DNA from: Thiohalobacter sp.
GTDB lineage: Bacteria > Pseudomonadota > Gammaproteobacteria > Thiohalobacterales > Thiohalobacteraceae
Assembly: GCA_027030825.1 (NCBI GenBank)
Contig: JALVEM010000449.1
Coordinates: 1-7,572 of the forward strand
Direction: 5' to 3'
DNA length: 7,572 nucleotides
In this document: piece after piece, positions 1-5,366 of the stretch
Numbering within the stretch: the first letter of the stretch is position 1
How the letters are laid out: each line of letters opens with the position of its first letter
The notes under the pieces: model-generated
Database searches by the model: none
The model's input: the letters and a program-made list of their open reading frames with translations, nothing else
Told to the model about the DNA's origin: nothing
Position numbers and translations under genes: made by a program

Positions 1-319
1 GACGGTCGACCACATTGACCGGCAACCCCCGGGCCCTGGCCTGACGGGCGATCTGCGCATTCAGCTCGCGATCGTCCGTGGCGGCGAAGACCAGGGAAAC
101 GCCTTCGAGATCCGAAGGCGCGAAGTGGCGCTGATGGTACTCCACGCACGAGGCCGTATCGGCCTCGTGCACCGGCCGCGGCTGGGGCTCGGGCGCGACC
201 ATGCGCACCCGGTGCCCGCAGCGCAGAAGAAACTCGACCTTGCGCTGGGCGACACGCCCCGCGCCGACCACCAGGGCAGGCAGATCCGATGGAAGAAAAA
301 ACAGCGGCAGGGTCTGCAT
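1..319 (-). CDS. cysG: Siroheme synthase, N-terminal precorrin-2 dehydrogenase domain (5' part only)
   Basis: The first 106 codons are present; the gene runs off the left edge. It begins MQTLPLFF and has the Rossmann NAD-binding motif VVGAGRVAQRK at residues 17-27, then VAP (41-43), FAATDD (78-83) and NVVD (102-105). The last Asp corresponds to the catalytic Asp of Salmonella CysG. The family oxidises precorrin-2 to sirohydrochlorin with NAD and inserts iron, making siroheme for sulfite and nitrite reductases. The ATG is preceded by GGAG with a 10-base gap, which supports this start. Whether the C-terminal methyltransferase domain is fused (full CysG) or absent (CysG-N/Met8-like) cannot be seen. 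In Pseudomonas this gene directly follows serS; here about 3.7 kb separates them, so it probably has its own promoter. Confidence 0.9.
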   Translation of the reverse strand, partial: MQTLPLFFLPSDLPALVVGAGRVAQRKVEFLLRCGHRVRMVAPEPQPRPVHEADTASCVEYHQRHFAPSDLEGVSLVFAATDDRELNAQIARQARARGLPVNVVDR

Positions 320-378
320 CCGCGTGAGGCTCCGGATTCATCGACCGGCGTAGTACATCACAGGACCGGGGCTGCAGA

Positions 379-398
379 AATATCCTATTGTTGATATT
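379..398. promoter_or_regulatory. AT-rich dyad upstream of cysG
   Basis: Perfect 6-base inverted repeat AATATC / GATATT separated by 8 bases. It lies 60-79 bases upstream of the cysG ATG in an AT-rich patch within GC-rich DNA. It could be an operator or the promoter region of cysG. On the minus strand a TAGGAT hexamer within it is a poor -10 candidate and I find no convincing -35, so the promoter assignment is weak. Confidence 0.3.
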
Positions 399-419
399 CG
401 GAAATTCCCGGGATGCAGA

Positions 420-443
420 CGGGTTTCGCAGCAGTTTTCGGCA
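420..443. repeat. 24-bp direct copy of the right arm of the adjacent MITE-like element
   Basis: These 24 bases are identical to positions 559-582, the right-hand arm of the element at 449-587. Five bases (444-448) separate this copy from the intact element. Its last ten bases (434-443) are the perfect reverse complement of 454-463, so the pair can form a 10-bp stem with a 10-base loop. It is probably a remnant of a second, truncated copy. A possible decayed left end, GGCTGCAGAAA at 370-380, differs by one base from the left-end sequence GGCTGCCGAAA, but this is tentative. Confidence 0.7.
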
Positions 444-448
444 TCCCG

Positions 449-587
449 CAGGCTGCCGAAAACGTCGCGAGAAGCCCGGCTGCAAGGCGCACGCAGCGCA
501 GCGACCGAGACATATCATGCAGATAGGCGAGGGAGCGAGCAGCGCGCAACACCGAAGGCGGGTTTCGCAGCAGTTTTCGGCAGCCTG
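449..587. mobile_element. MITE-like non-coding element with 15-bp perfect terminal inverted repeats
   Basis: A 139-bp segment is bounded by CAGGCTGCCGAAAAC (449-463) and its exact reverse complement (573-587). Inside these ends the symmetry continues imperfectly for about 15 more bases (GTCGCGAGAAGCCCG on the left against TGCTGCGAAACCCG read inward from the right). It has no meaningful coding potential and no transposase. The right end abuts the stop codon (588-590) of the neighbouring outer-membrane gene. I see no clear target-site duplication. Size, terminal symmetry and the nearby partial copy fit a miniature inverted-repeat transposable element or a related intergenic palindromic repeat. 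A structured 3' element acting as a transcript end is an alternative. No other copy is visible in this window. Confidence 0.6.
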
Positions 588-1286
588 TCAGGGGAAACGA
601 TGGCTCACACTGCCCATGAAGGAAAAGCCGCCACCGGACGTCTCGTCCGTGGCGCGCTGGCCATGCTCGATCACGCGCAGTCCCAGATCGAAACCACGAT
701 ACCGGTAGCGTGCGCCCAGACTCAGATCCGGCCGCCTGACCGAAGTGAACAGGTCGCCGTCCAGTGGCGAGCCGAGTTGCAGGGAAACGGACCAGTTGTC
801 GGTCAGCCGGCGCTCCATGCCGGCCTCGTAATACCAGCGCGTGCCCGCGCCGGCCTCGCGGCTGGAGCGCGGATCGAGCCGCCATGCCCGTCCCCCCAGA
901 CCGCGGAACCGGATGCCGACGAACAGATCCTGATAGTCGAACCTGCCGGCGGCGGGAGAAACGGTGGACGCATCGAGGTCGCGGCTGCGACTGAATCCGG
1001 CATCGATCTTCACGCCCGGTGCGAACTCGTGAGAGAACAGGCCGTGAGAGGCAATCTCGCGAATCTGGCTCGCGAACAGGTCGATCCCGCTCTGTGGATG
1101 AGAAAAGTCGAAATGCCTTTGCCAGTCCGGCCGGGCGGCGTCTTCCGCATCCGGCCAGATTGACGTGAATACAGGCTCGGCAAGGGCGGTCCCGGCCAGG
1201 CCGATCAGCGTCAACAGGCATGCTGCAACCTGCCCCCGAAAACACGGGGTATTAATTTTTCCATGATATTCCATGCGTTGCAGCAT
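588..1286 (-). CDS. Exported protein, probable small outer-membrane beta-barrel, function unknown
   Basis: A 232-residue protein that I do not recognise. A Sec signal peptide is evident: basic n-region, hydrophobic core at about residues 20-34 (AACLLTLIGLAGTA) and an ALA|EP cleavage site after residue 36. There is no lipobox cysteine. The mature 196 residues have alternating hydrophobic/polar stretches of beta type at about 92-100, 117-128, 149-159, 164-172, 187-197, 200-207 and 219-231, rich in Gly, Tyr, Phe and Arg. This suggests a small barrel of about eight strands. The C-terminus is HRFP rather than the usual final Phe. The start could be M1 or M5; neither has a clear Shine-Dalgarno. It is transcribed divergently from the plus-strand cluster. 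The call rests on general features, not family membership; a periplasmic beta-rich protein is possible. Confidence 0.65.
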   Translation of the reverse strand: MLQRMEYHGKINTPCFRGQVAACLLTLIGLAGTALAEPVFTSIWPDAEDAARPDWQRHFDFSHPQSGIDLFASQIREIASHGLFSHEFAPGVKIDAGFSRSRDLDASTVSPAAGRFDYQDLFVGIRFRGLGGRAWRLDPRSSREAGAGTRWYYEAGMERRLTDNWSVSLQLGSPLDGDLFTSVRRPDLSLGARYRYRGFDLGLRVIEHGQRATDETSGGGFSFMGSVSHRFP

Positions 1287-1331
1287 AATTGCAGATTCGT
1301 TCTCAGGTCAGGCAGGGCGCGCCCTTGATTT

Positions 1332-1356
1332 ATTGGCATGTATATCCCATGCCGAT
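1332..1356. promoter_or_regulatory. Dyad overlapping the -10 of the exported-protein promoter (operator candidate)
   Basis: GGCATG (1335-1340) and CATGCC (1348-1353) form a perfect inverted repeat with a 7-base spacer. The arms extend to nine bases with one mismatch (1334/1354). The dyad covers the candidate -10 hexamer, which is the position expected for a repressor site. I do not recognise the motif as belonging to a named regulator. Confidence 0.4.
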
Positions 1357-1367
1357 GCACGACACAA
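1339..1367 (-). promoter_or_regulatory. Candidate sigma-70 promoter for the exported-protein gene
   Basis: On the minus strand, TTGTGT (1367-1362) and TATACA (1344-1339) are separated by exactly 17 bases, matching 3/6 and 4/6 of the -35 and -10 consensus. Transcription would begin near 1332 and give a leader of about 46 bases before the ATG at 1286. It is the best promoter-like pair upstream of this gene, but the matches are moderate. Confidence 0.4.
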
Positions 1368-1429
1368 GCCCCGGCCTCGGCAAAAAGCCGATCCTGTGAA
1401 CGAATCCACACGTCTCCCGGGAAGCCGGG

Positions 1430-1460
1430 CAAAAAGAATCCCTCCCCGGTCGGGGAGGGA
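1430..1460 (-). terminator. Rho-independent terminator-like hairpin pointing left, with no obvious gene to end
   Basis: TCCCTCCCC (1439-1447) and GGGGAGGGA (1452-1460) form a perfect 9-bp GC-rich stem with a 4-base loop. On the minus strand the stem is followed at once by TTCTTTTTG (1438-1430), a U-rich tail. On the plus strand there is no T-run after it, so it is directional. No minus-strand gene lies just upstream. It may end an unannotated small RNA, or block antisense read-through into the exported-protein gene. Confidence 0.6.
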
Positions 1461-1574
1461 CAAGGCTACACCCCTCGAAAGCGGAACCTCCCTTTCCGAT
1501 GATTCCGGGAATTCCCTTTCCTCTAAGGCCTTTTGCGGCAAAGCTGCAAGATTACTTTAGTTATTGTGATGCCC

Positions 1575-1603
1575 TTCTCCCCTGCAGGCGGATTGGCTAT
1601 CAT
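1575..1603 (+). promoter_or_regulatory. Candidate promoter for the plus-strand cluster, implying a leaderless start
   Basis: TTCTCC (1575-1580) and TATCAT (1598-1603) have a 17-base spacer. The -10 matches 5/6 and the -35 about 3/6. The predicted transcription start falls within a base or two of the ATG at 1610, which has no Shine-Dalgarno at a usable distance, so a leaderless mRNA would result. Confidence 0.35.
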
Positions 1604-1609
1604 GCCGCC

Positions 1610-2305
1610 ATGAGCACCCCCCTGTTCAGCCGCAGGCCAGGACGCCATGAGCGGCATCTGATGCGTCGCCACGACAACCCGCTGTTCCCGGAGGGGCGTC
1701 GGTTCGTCTCCGAATCCGATGTGATGGCGGCACGACGGCTCGACCGGAAGGAAGCGGAAGACTTCATGGAGCGCTTCCGCGAACTCGTGCAGCGCGCCAT
1801 CGATCTCGAACCCCAGGTGCAGAGCGACGTGCTCCTGAAACTCAAGGAGGACTTCGACAAGGCCTACGAGGAATGCGCCTCGCTCGCCGGCGATCAGTCG
1901 AAAATCAAGGAAGCGATCGAGACCCTGGTCGGGAAGATCATGAACGCCATCCGCAAGGGTGCAGAAGGCGATCCCCTGGCCATCCGCAAGCTCGACGAGG
2001 AAGAAGAAGCGCGCCGGTTGCACTACCGCCTGCTCGAACATCCGCTGATCGCGGACCTGCTGCACCCGGAGACGGTCATTGGCGAGGAAGAGCTGCTGCC
2101 CGCCCTGCTCTCCGCCGAGGACGACGAATTCCGCGCCGCGCTCGAGCTCTTCACCCCCGAGCAACTCTCGGTAATCGTGGTGAACTGTCGCACACTCCTG
2201 TCCCGGCTGCCTCCAGGCTCGCCCCACACCGAACAGGTTCAGGCACGGCTTCGGGAGATGGAGACCCAGGCCACCCGTCAGGCCGACACGGATTCCGTCA
2301 ACTGA
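1610..2305 (+). CDS. Conserved-type helical cytosolic protein of unknown function
   Basis: A 231-residue protein that I cannot assign to a family. It has no signal peptide or membrane segment. After a basic N-terminus (residues 1-45, many Arg/His) it appears almost wholly alpha-helical and highly charged, with Glu/Lys/Arg-rich amphipathic helices at about 45-90 and 95-145. A very acidic stretch (DEEEEA, 129-134) and a second helical half (155-220) follow. Two cysteines (89, 193) are not arranged as a metal site. The reading frame is open further upstream to an ATG at 1499, but that extension looks non-genic and has no ribosome site. ATG 1610 follows a promoter-like -10 and was chosen; M18 (1661) is an alternative. 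It precedes the diguanylate cyclase by 90 bases in the same direction, so it may be part of the same signalling unit, but this is inference. Confidence 0.75.
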   Translation: MSTPLFSRRPGRHERHLMRRHDNPLFPEGRRFVSESDVMAARRLDRKEAEDFMERFRELVQRAIDLEPQVQSDVLLKLKEDFDKAYEECASLAGDQSKIKEAIETLVGKIMNAIRKGAEGDPLAIRKLDEEEEARRLHYRLLEHPLIADLLHPETVIGEEELLPALLSAEDDEFRAALELFTPEQLSVIVVNCRTLLSRLPPGSPHTEQVQARLREMETQATRQADTDSVN

Positions 2306-2322
2306 GGCGCACCCGGTCCCTG

Positions 2323-2369
2323 TGGTATGCTTCCCGATCGCGGATCACCGGAGAAACGAGCCACTCCGG
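2323..2369 (+). promoter_or_regulatory. Possible extended -10 and leader hairpin before the diguanylate cyclase
   Basis: TGGTATGCT (2323-2331) resembles an extended -10 (TG-N-TATGCT), though no good -35 is seen. Downstream, CCGGAG (2348-2353) and CTCCGG (2364-2369) form a 6-bp stem with a 10-base loop in the predicted leader. The cyclase could therefore be transcribed separately from the gene before it. The evidence is modest. Confidence 0.25.
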
Positions 2370-2385
2370 AACCGACTGCGACTGC

Positions 2386-2398
2386 GGGAGGATCAGTG
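2386..2398 (+). promoter_or_regulatory. Ribosome binding site that fixes a GTG start for the diguanylate cyclase
   Basis: GGGAGG (2386-2391) lies four bases before a GTG codon at 2396-2398. The upstream in-frame ATG at 2327 overlaps the promoter-like sequence and has no ribosome site, and the residues it would add are low-complexity (Pro/Thr/Ala). GTG is therefore the preferred start. Confidence 0.7.
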
Positions 2399-3517
2399 AC
2401 AGACAGGCGGCAATATGGCACAGAGCGCCGCTCCGGGAGAGAGCGACGGCGCAAGCAGGAGGCCGTGTTCTTTCCGTTCCAGAAGGGGGATTTCCGGTTT
2501 CCCGCCTGGCACGAACAGGTGATCCAGTTCCTGACGCGCTACCTGTTCGTTGCGCTGGGCTTCATCTATTTCCACTCGCTGGACGAGGTCACGCCGCTGC
2601 TGCTTCCGGCGGACCGGATCGGGACCCTCTACCTGGTCTACGTCATCCTCAACACGGCCTTCTTTCTCCACGCCTGGCGGCATCCCTTCAACACCGTGCG
2701 CTACCGGCTGGCCATGTGGCTGGACATCTTCACCGCTGGCGTCTCGCTGCTCAACGACCCCTACGACATCCCGCCTTCGCTGCTGGTCTTCATCATGATC
2801 GTCCTCGGCAACGGCATGCGTTACGGCATGCGCCTGTTCGCCGAAGCGCTGGTCGGGAGCTTCGGCATGGTGATGCTCGTGCTCACGCTCCGTCACGGCA
2901 TCGCCCACCATGCGGTGACCCCCGGCATGTTCTTTCTCAACCTGTTCGGCGGGATCATTCTCGTCTACGCCTACATTCTCATGAGCCGCATCGAGCGCAA
3001 TCGCGAACAGCTCGAGATGAAGAGCCGTTTCGACAGCCTGACCGGGCTCCTGAACCGGCGCGGACTCCACGAGATCGCCGACCAGATCTTCGACCACGTC
3101 CGCAGAACCGGCCAGCCGATCGTCGTGCTCTTCGCCGATCTGGACAAGTTCAAGTCCATCAACGACAAGCATGGCCATGCGCTCGGCGATCGCGTGCTCC
3201 GGCGCTTTGCGGACATCATCAACGGCAACCTCCGCAAGAACGACATCGCGGCCCGACTCGGTGGTGACGAATTCATCCTGTTTCTGCAGGACACCAGCCT
3301 GGAGGAGGCCTGCCGGATCGCGGAGCGGCTGCAGTCGAGAACCCATGACGCCATCCGGGATCCCGCCGTCCCCTTCAGTGTCACGATCGGCATCGGCGAG
3401 ATACCCACCCACGGGAAAACCCTCGCCGAAATCCTGGAACGGGTGGATCACGCCATGTACCGGGGCAAGACCGGCGCCACGAAGGACCGCATCGTTGTCG
3501 CCGAAGCGGCCGCCTAG
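2396..3517 (+). CDS. Membrane-anchored diguanylate cyclase (GGDEF protein)
   Basis: A 373-residue protein from the GTG start. Residues 1-20 form a very basic cytosolic tail (TERRSGRERRRKQE). Residues about 46-196 contain roughly six hydrophobic segments (about 46-60, 78-94, 103-119, 127-140, 147-166, 176-196), an integral-membrane sensor region I cannot name. A GGDEF domain follows at about 210-365: DSLTGLLNRRG (213-223), FADLDKFKSINDKHGHALGD (246-265), the intact active-site loop GGDEF (289-293) and an RxxD inhibitory site RKND (280-283) five residues before it. The enzyme should make cyclic di-GMP from two GTP and be subject to product inhibition. No EAL or PilZ domain is attached. The stop is eight bases before the SixA-like gene, so the two are probably co-transcribed. 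The signal sensed is unknown. Confidence 0.93.
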   Translation: MTDRRQYGTERRSGRERRRKQEAVFFPFQKGDFRFPAWHEQVIQFLTRYLFVALGFIYFHSLDEVTPLLLPADRIGTLYLVYVILNTAFFLHAWRHPFNTVRYRLAMWLDIFTAGVSLLNDPYDIPPSLLVFIMIVLGNGMRYGMRLFAEALVGSFGMVMLVLTLRHGIAHHAVTPGMFFLNLFGGIILVYAYILMSRIERNREQLEMKSRFDSLTGLLNRRGLHEIADQIFDHVRRTGQPIVVLFADLDKFKSINDKHGHALGDRVLRRFADIINGNLRKNDIAARLGGDEFILFLQDTSLEEACRIAERLQSRTHDAIRDPAVPFSVTIGIGEIPTHGKTLAEILERVDHAMYRGKTGATKDRIVVAEAAA

Positions 3518-3525
3518 CAGGTCGG

Positions 3526-4062
3526 ATGGGGAAAAGACTGCTTCTGCTGCGTCACGCGAAATCGGACTGGCACCAGGCCGTGTCCGACCGGGAGCGCCCG
3601 CTCAATGCCCGTGGTCGTCGGGATGCGGCCTGCCTGGGCCGCTGGATCGCCGCGAGCGGACTGGCTGCGCCCGACCTGATCCTGGCCTCGCCCGCCCGAC
3701 GCGTGCGGGAGACGCTGGCGCTCCTGCTGCCTGCCGCCGGCTGGGAAGCGGTGGACCGAATCCACGAGGATGCGTTGTATCCGGCATCCGAGGCCGAGCT
3801 GCTGGCGCGCATCCGGAGCCTCCCGGACGACTGCGAATCCGTCATGCTGGTCGGACACAATCCCGGGCTGGAGGATCTGCTCGTGCGGCTGTCCAGCGGG
3901 CGGGTTCCCGCGACCGCCTCGGGCAAGATCTTCACGACCGCCAACCTGGCCCGCCTCGAAGGGCCCGGGCGCTGGCGCGACTGGGACGGGGACGCCGCCC
4001 GGCTGGATTGCCTCGTCAGGCCGAAGATGCTCGACTGCGATGCCCTTCAGGCGGAAGGCTGA
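3526..4062 (+). CDS. sixA: SixA-like phosphohistidine phosphatase (histidine phosphatase family)
   Basis: 178 residues starting MGKRLLLLRHAKSDW. The RHA motif supplies the catalytic His10, which becomes phosphorylated, with Arg9. SPARRVRET (55-63) carries the phosphate-binding Arg. LVGHNPGLEDLL (108-119) gives the second catalytic His111. These are the hallmarks of the SixA branch. E. coli SixA (about 160 residues) removes phosphate from histidines of phosphorelay or phosphotransfer proteins. The protein is cytosolic. It starts eight bases after the diguanylate cyclase stop, with AGCAGG as a modest ribosome site, so the pair is likely an operon. Its last 16 bases overlap the end of serS on the other strand. 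Which phosphoprotein it acts on here cannot be told; no histidine kinase or Hpt protein is in the window. Other small-molecule phosphatase roles are possible in this family. Confidence 0.88.
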   Translation: MGKRLLLLRHAKSDWHQAVSDRERPLNARGRRDAACLGRWIAASGLAAPDLILASPARRVRETLALLLPAAGWEAVDRIHEDALYPASEAELLARIRSLPDDCESVMLVGHNPGLEDLLVRLSSGRVPATASGKIFTTANLARLEGPGRWRDWDGDAARLDCLVRPKMLDCDALQAEG

Positions 4063-5330
4063 ATCCTCTCCAGGCCACCGATATAGGGTTGCAGCACTTC
4101 GGGTATGCGCACGCTGCCGTCGGCCTGCTGGAAATTCTCCAGCACCGCGACCAGTGTTCGCCCCACCGCCAGTCCGGAGCCGTTGAGCGTGTGCAGGAGC
4201 TGTGGCTTGCCGGTCTCCGGATTGCGCCAGCGCGCCTGCATCCGGCGCGCCTGAAAGTCGAGAAAATTGCTGCACGAGGAAATCTCGCGGTATTTCTGCT
4301 GCCCCGGCAGCCAGACCTCCAGGTCGTAGGTCTTGGTCGACGAGAAACCCAGGTCCCCGGCGCAGAGCGTCACCACCCGATAGGGCAACCCGAGCCTCTG
4401 CAGAATCGCCTCGGCGTGGCCCGTGAGTTCCTCCAGGCGCTCGAAGGATTCCTCCGGCCGGACCAGCTGCACCAGCTCCACCTTGTCGAACTGGTGCTGG
4501 CGGATCATGCCACGCGTGTCCTTGCCGTGTGATCCCGCCTCGGAACGGAAACAGGGCGTGTGGGAGACCAGCCGCAGGGGCAACGCCTCGGCCGGCAGGA
4601 TCTCGCCGCGCGCCAGGTTGGTGACCGGCACCTCGGCAGTCGGGATCAGATAGCGCGGGGGCTCGCCGCAGACGCGGAACAGGTCCTCCTCGAATTTCGG
4701 CAACTGCCCGGTACCGTACAGGCTGTCGGCATTGACGATGTAGGGGACGTAGGCCTCCGTGTAGCCGTGCTCGCGCGTGTGCACGTCGAGCATGAACTGC
4801 GTGAGCGCCCGGTGCAGGCGTGCCACCGCCCCCCGCATCACGACGAACCGGGCCCCGGAGATCTTTGCCGCCGCCTCGAAATCCAGACCGCCCAGACGCT
4901 CGCCGATCGCCACGTGATCGAGCGGTTCGAAATCGAATTCGGGCGGCGTGCCCCAGCGCCTCACCTCCACGTTGTCCGCCTCGGAATCGCCGTCGGGCAC
5001 CGAGTCGTCGGGCAGGTTGGGCAGCTCCATCATGAAGGCCTGGATCTTCTGCTGGACCTCGTCGAGCCGGCGCCGGGCCTCCTCCAGACGCTCGCCGAGA
5101 CCGGCGACCTCGGCCTTGAGCGGCTCGATGTCCTCGCCCCGCGCCCGTGCCTTGCCGATCTCCTTCGAGCGCCGGTTGCGCTCGGCCTGCAGGTTCTCGA
5201 CCTCGACCTGCAGCGCCTTGCGTTCCTGTTCGAGCGCGGCGAAGGCGGCCTTGTCGAGGACGTGGCCGCGGCGCGCGAGCCGTGCGGCGACCTCGTCGAT
5301 GCGGGTTCTCAGCAGTTTGGGATCGAGCAT
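4047..5330 (-). CDS. serS: Seryl-tRNA synthetase
   Basis: A full-length class II aminoacyl-tRNA synthetase of 427 residues, the usual bacterial size. It charges tRNA-Ser (and tRNA-Sec) with serine. The N-terminal coiled-coil arm that grips the tRNA long variable arm spans about residues 28-105 (heptad-rich, Glu/Arg/Leu). The catalytic core shows the TAEVPVT loop (231-237), motif 2 with FRSEAGSHGKDTRG (261-274) and motif 3 with TLNGSGLAVGRT (381-392), whose Arg391 is the invariant ATP-binding Arg. The start is well supported: GGAGG five bases before the ATG. It lies 36 bases after the DUF190 gene and is probably the last gene of the lolA–serS operon. Its end overlaps the sixA end by 16 bases, and no terminator is seen between them. 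Confidence 0.98.
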   Translation of the reverse strand: MLDPKLLRTRIDEVAARLARRGHVLDKAAFAALEQERKALQVEVENLQAERNRRSKEIGKARARGEDIEPLKAEVAGLGERLEEARRRLDEVQQKIQAFMMELPNLPDDSVPDGDSEADNVEVRRWGTPPEFDFEPLDHVAIGERLGGLDFEAAAKISGARFVVMRGAVARLHRALTQFMLDVHTREHGYTEAYVPYIVNADSLYGTGQLPKFEEDLFRVCGEPPRYLIPTAEVPVTNLARGEILPAEALPLRLVSHTPCFRSEAGSHGKDTRGMIRQHQFDKVELVQLVRPEESFERLEELTGHAEAILQRLGLPYRVVTLCAGDLGFSSTKTYDLEVWLPGQQKYREISSCSNFLDFQARRMQARWRNPETGKPQLLHTLNGSGLAVGRTLVAVLENFQQADGSVRIPEVLQPYIGGLERIQPSA

Positions 5331-5366
5331 CGGATCCTCCGGAAAGCGGTGGGTGAAACAGGCGGG

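Larger units (their letters stand above)
1287..1609. other. Divergent control region between the exported-protein gene and the plus-strand cluster
   Basis: This 323-base stretch has no convincing gene; short open frames on both strands are Arg/Pro/Ser-rich and lack ribosome binding sites. It holds a minus-strand promoter candidate overlapped by a 25-base dyad near 1340, a leftward terminator at 1430-1460 and a plus-strand promoter candidate at 1575-1603. Minor structure: GGCAAAAAG occurs twice (1379-1387, 1428-1436), TCCCTTTCC occurs twice (1489-1497, 1513-1521), a TCGGC/GCCGA hairpin with an A5 loop lies at 1377-1391, and a perfect GGGAATTCCC palindrome lies at about 1507-1516. It is visibly more AT-rich than the surrounding genes, as expected for regulatory DNA. 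Confidence 0.6.

Noticed and set aside
420..587. CRISPR-like direct repeats
   Set aside because: Only two copies of one 24-bp sequence, separated by 115 bases, and explained by inverted-ended elements; no regular spacers or cas genes.
385..1245. Minus-strand frame of 286 codons overlapping the exported-protein gene and the repeat
   Set aside because: Arg/Cys-rich composition without domains, and it runs through the MITE-like element; the 588-1286 frame has a signal peptide and beta-strand pattern.
1377..1391. Second terminator (TCGGC/GCCGA with T5 on the minus strand)
   Set aside because: The T-run lies in the loop and not after the stem, so it does not fit a rho-independent terminator.
1287..1609. 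Cyclic di-GMP (GEMM) riboswitch in the divergent region, suggested by the nearby cyclase
   Set aside because: The conserved GEMM core elements and tetraloop-receptor pattern are not found on either strand.
2327..2395. N-terminal extension of the diguanylate cyclase from ATG 2327
   Set aside because: No ribosome site, and the codon overlaps a promoter-like -10; GTG 2396 has GGGAGG four bases upstream.
1873..3267. Plus-strand frame of 464 codons across the helical protein and the cyclase
   Set aside because: Out-of-frame Arg/His/Pro-rich translation; both underlying genes have coherent composition and motifs in another frame.
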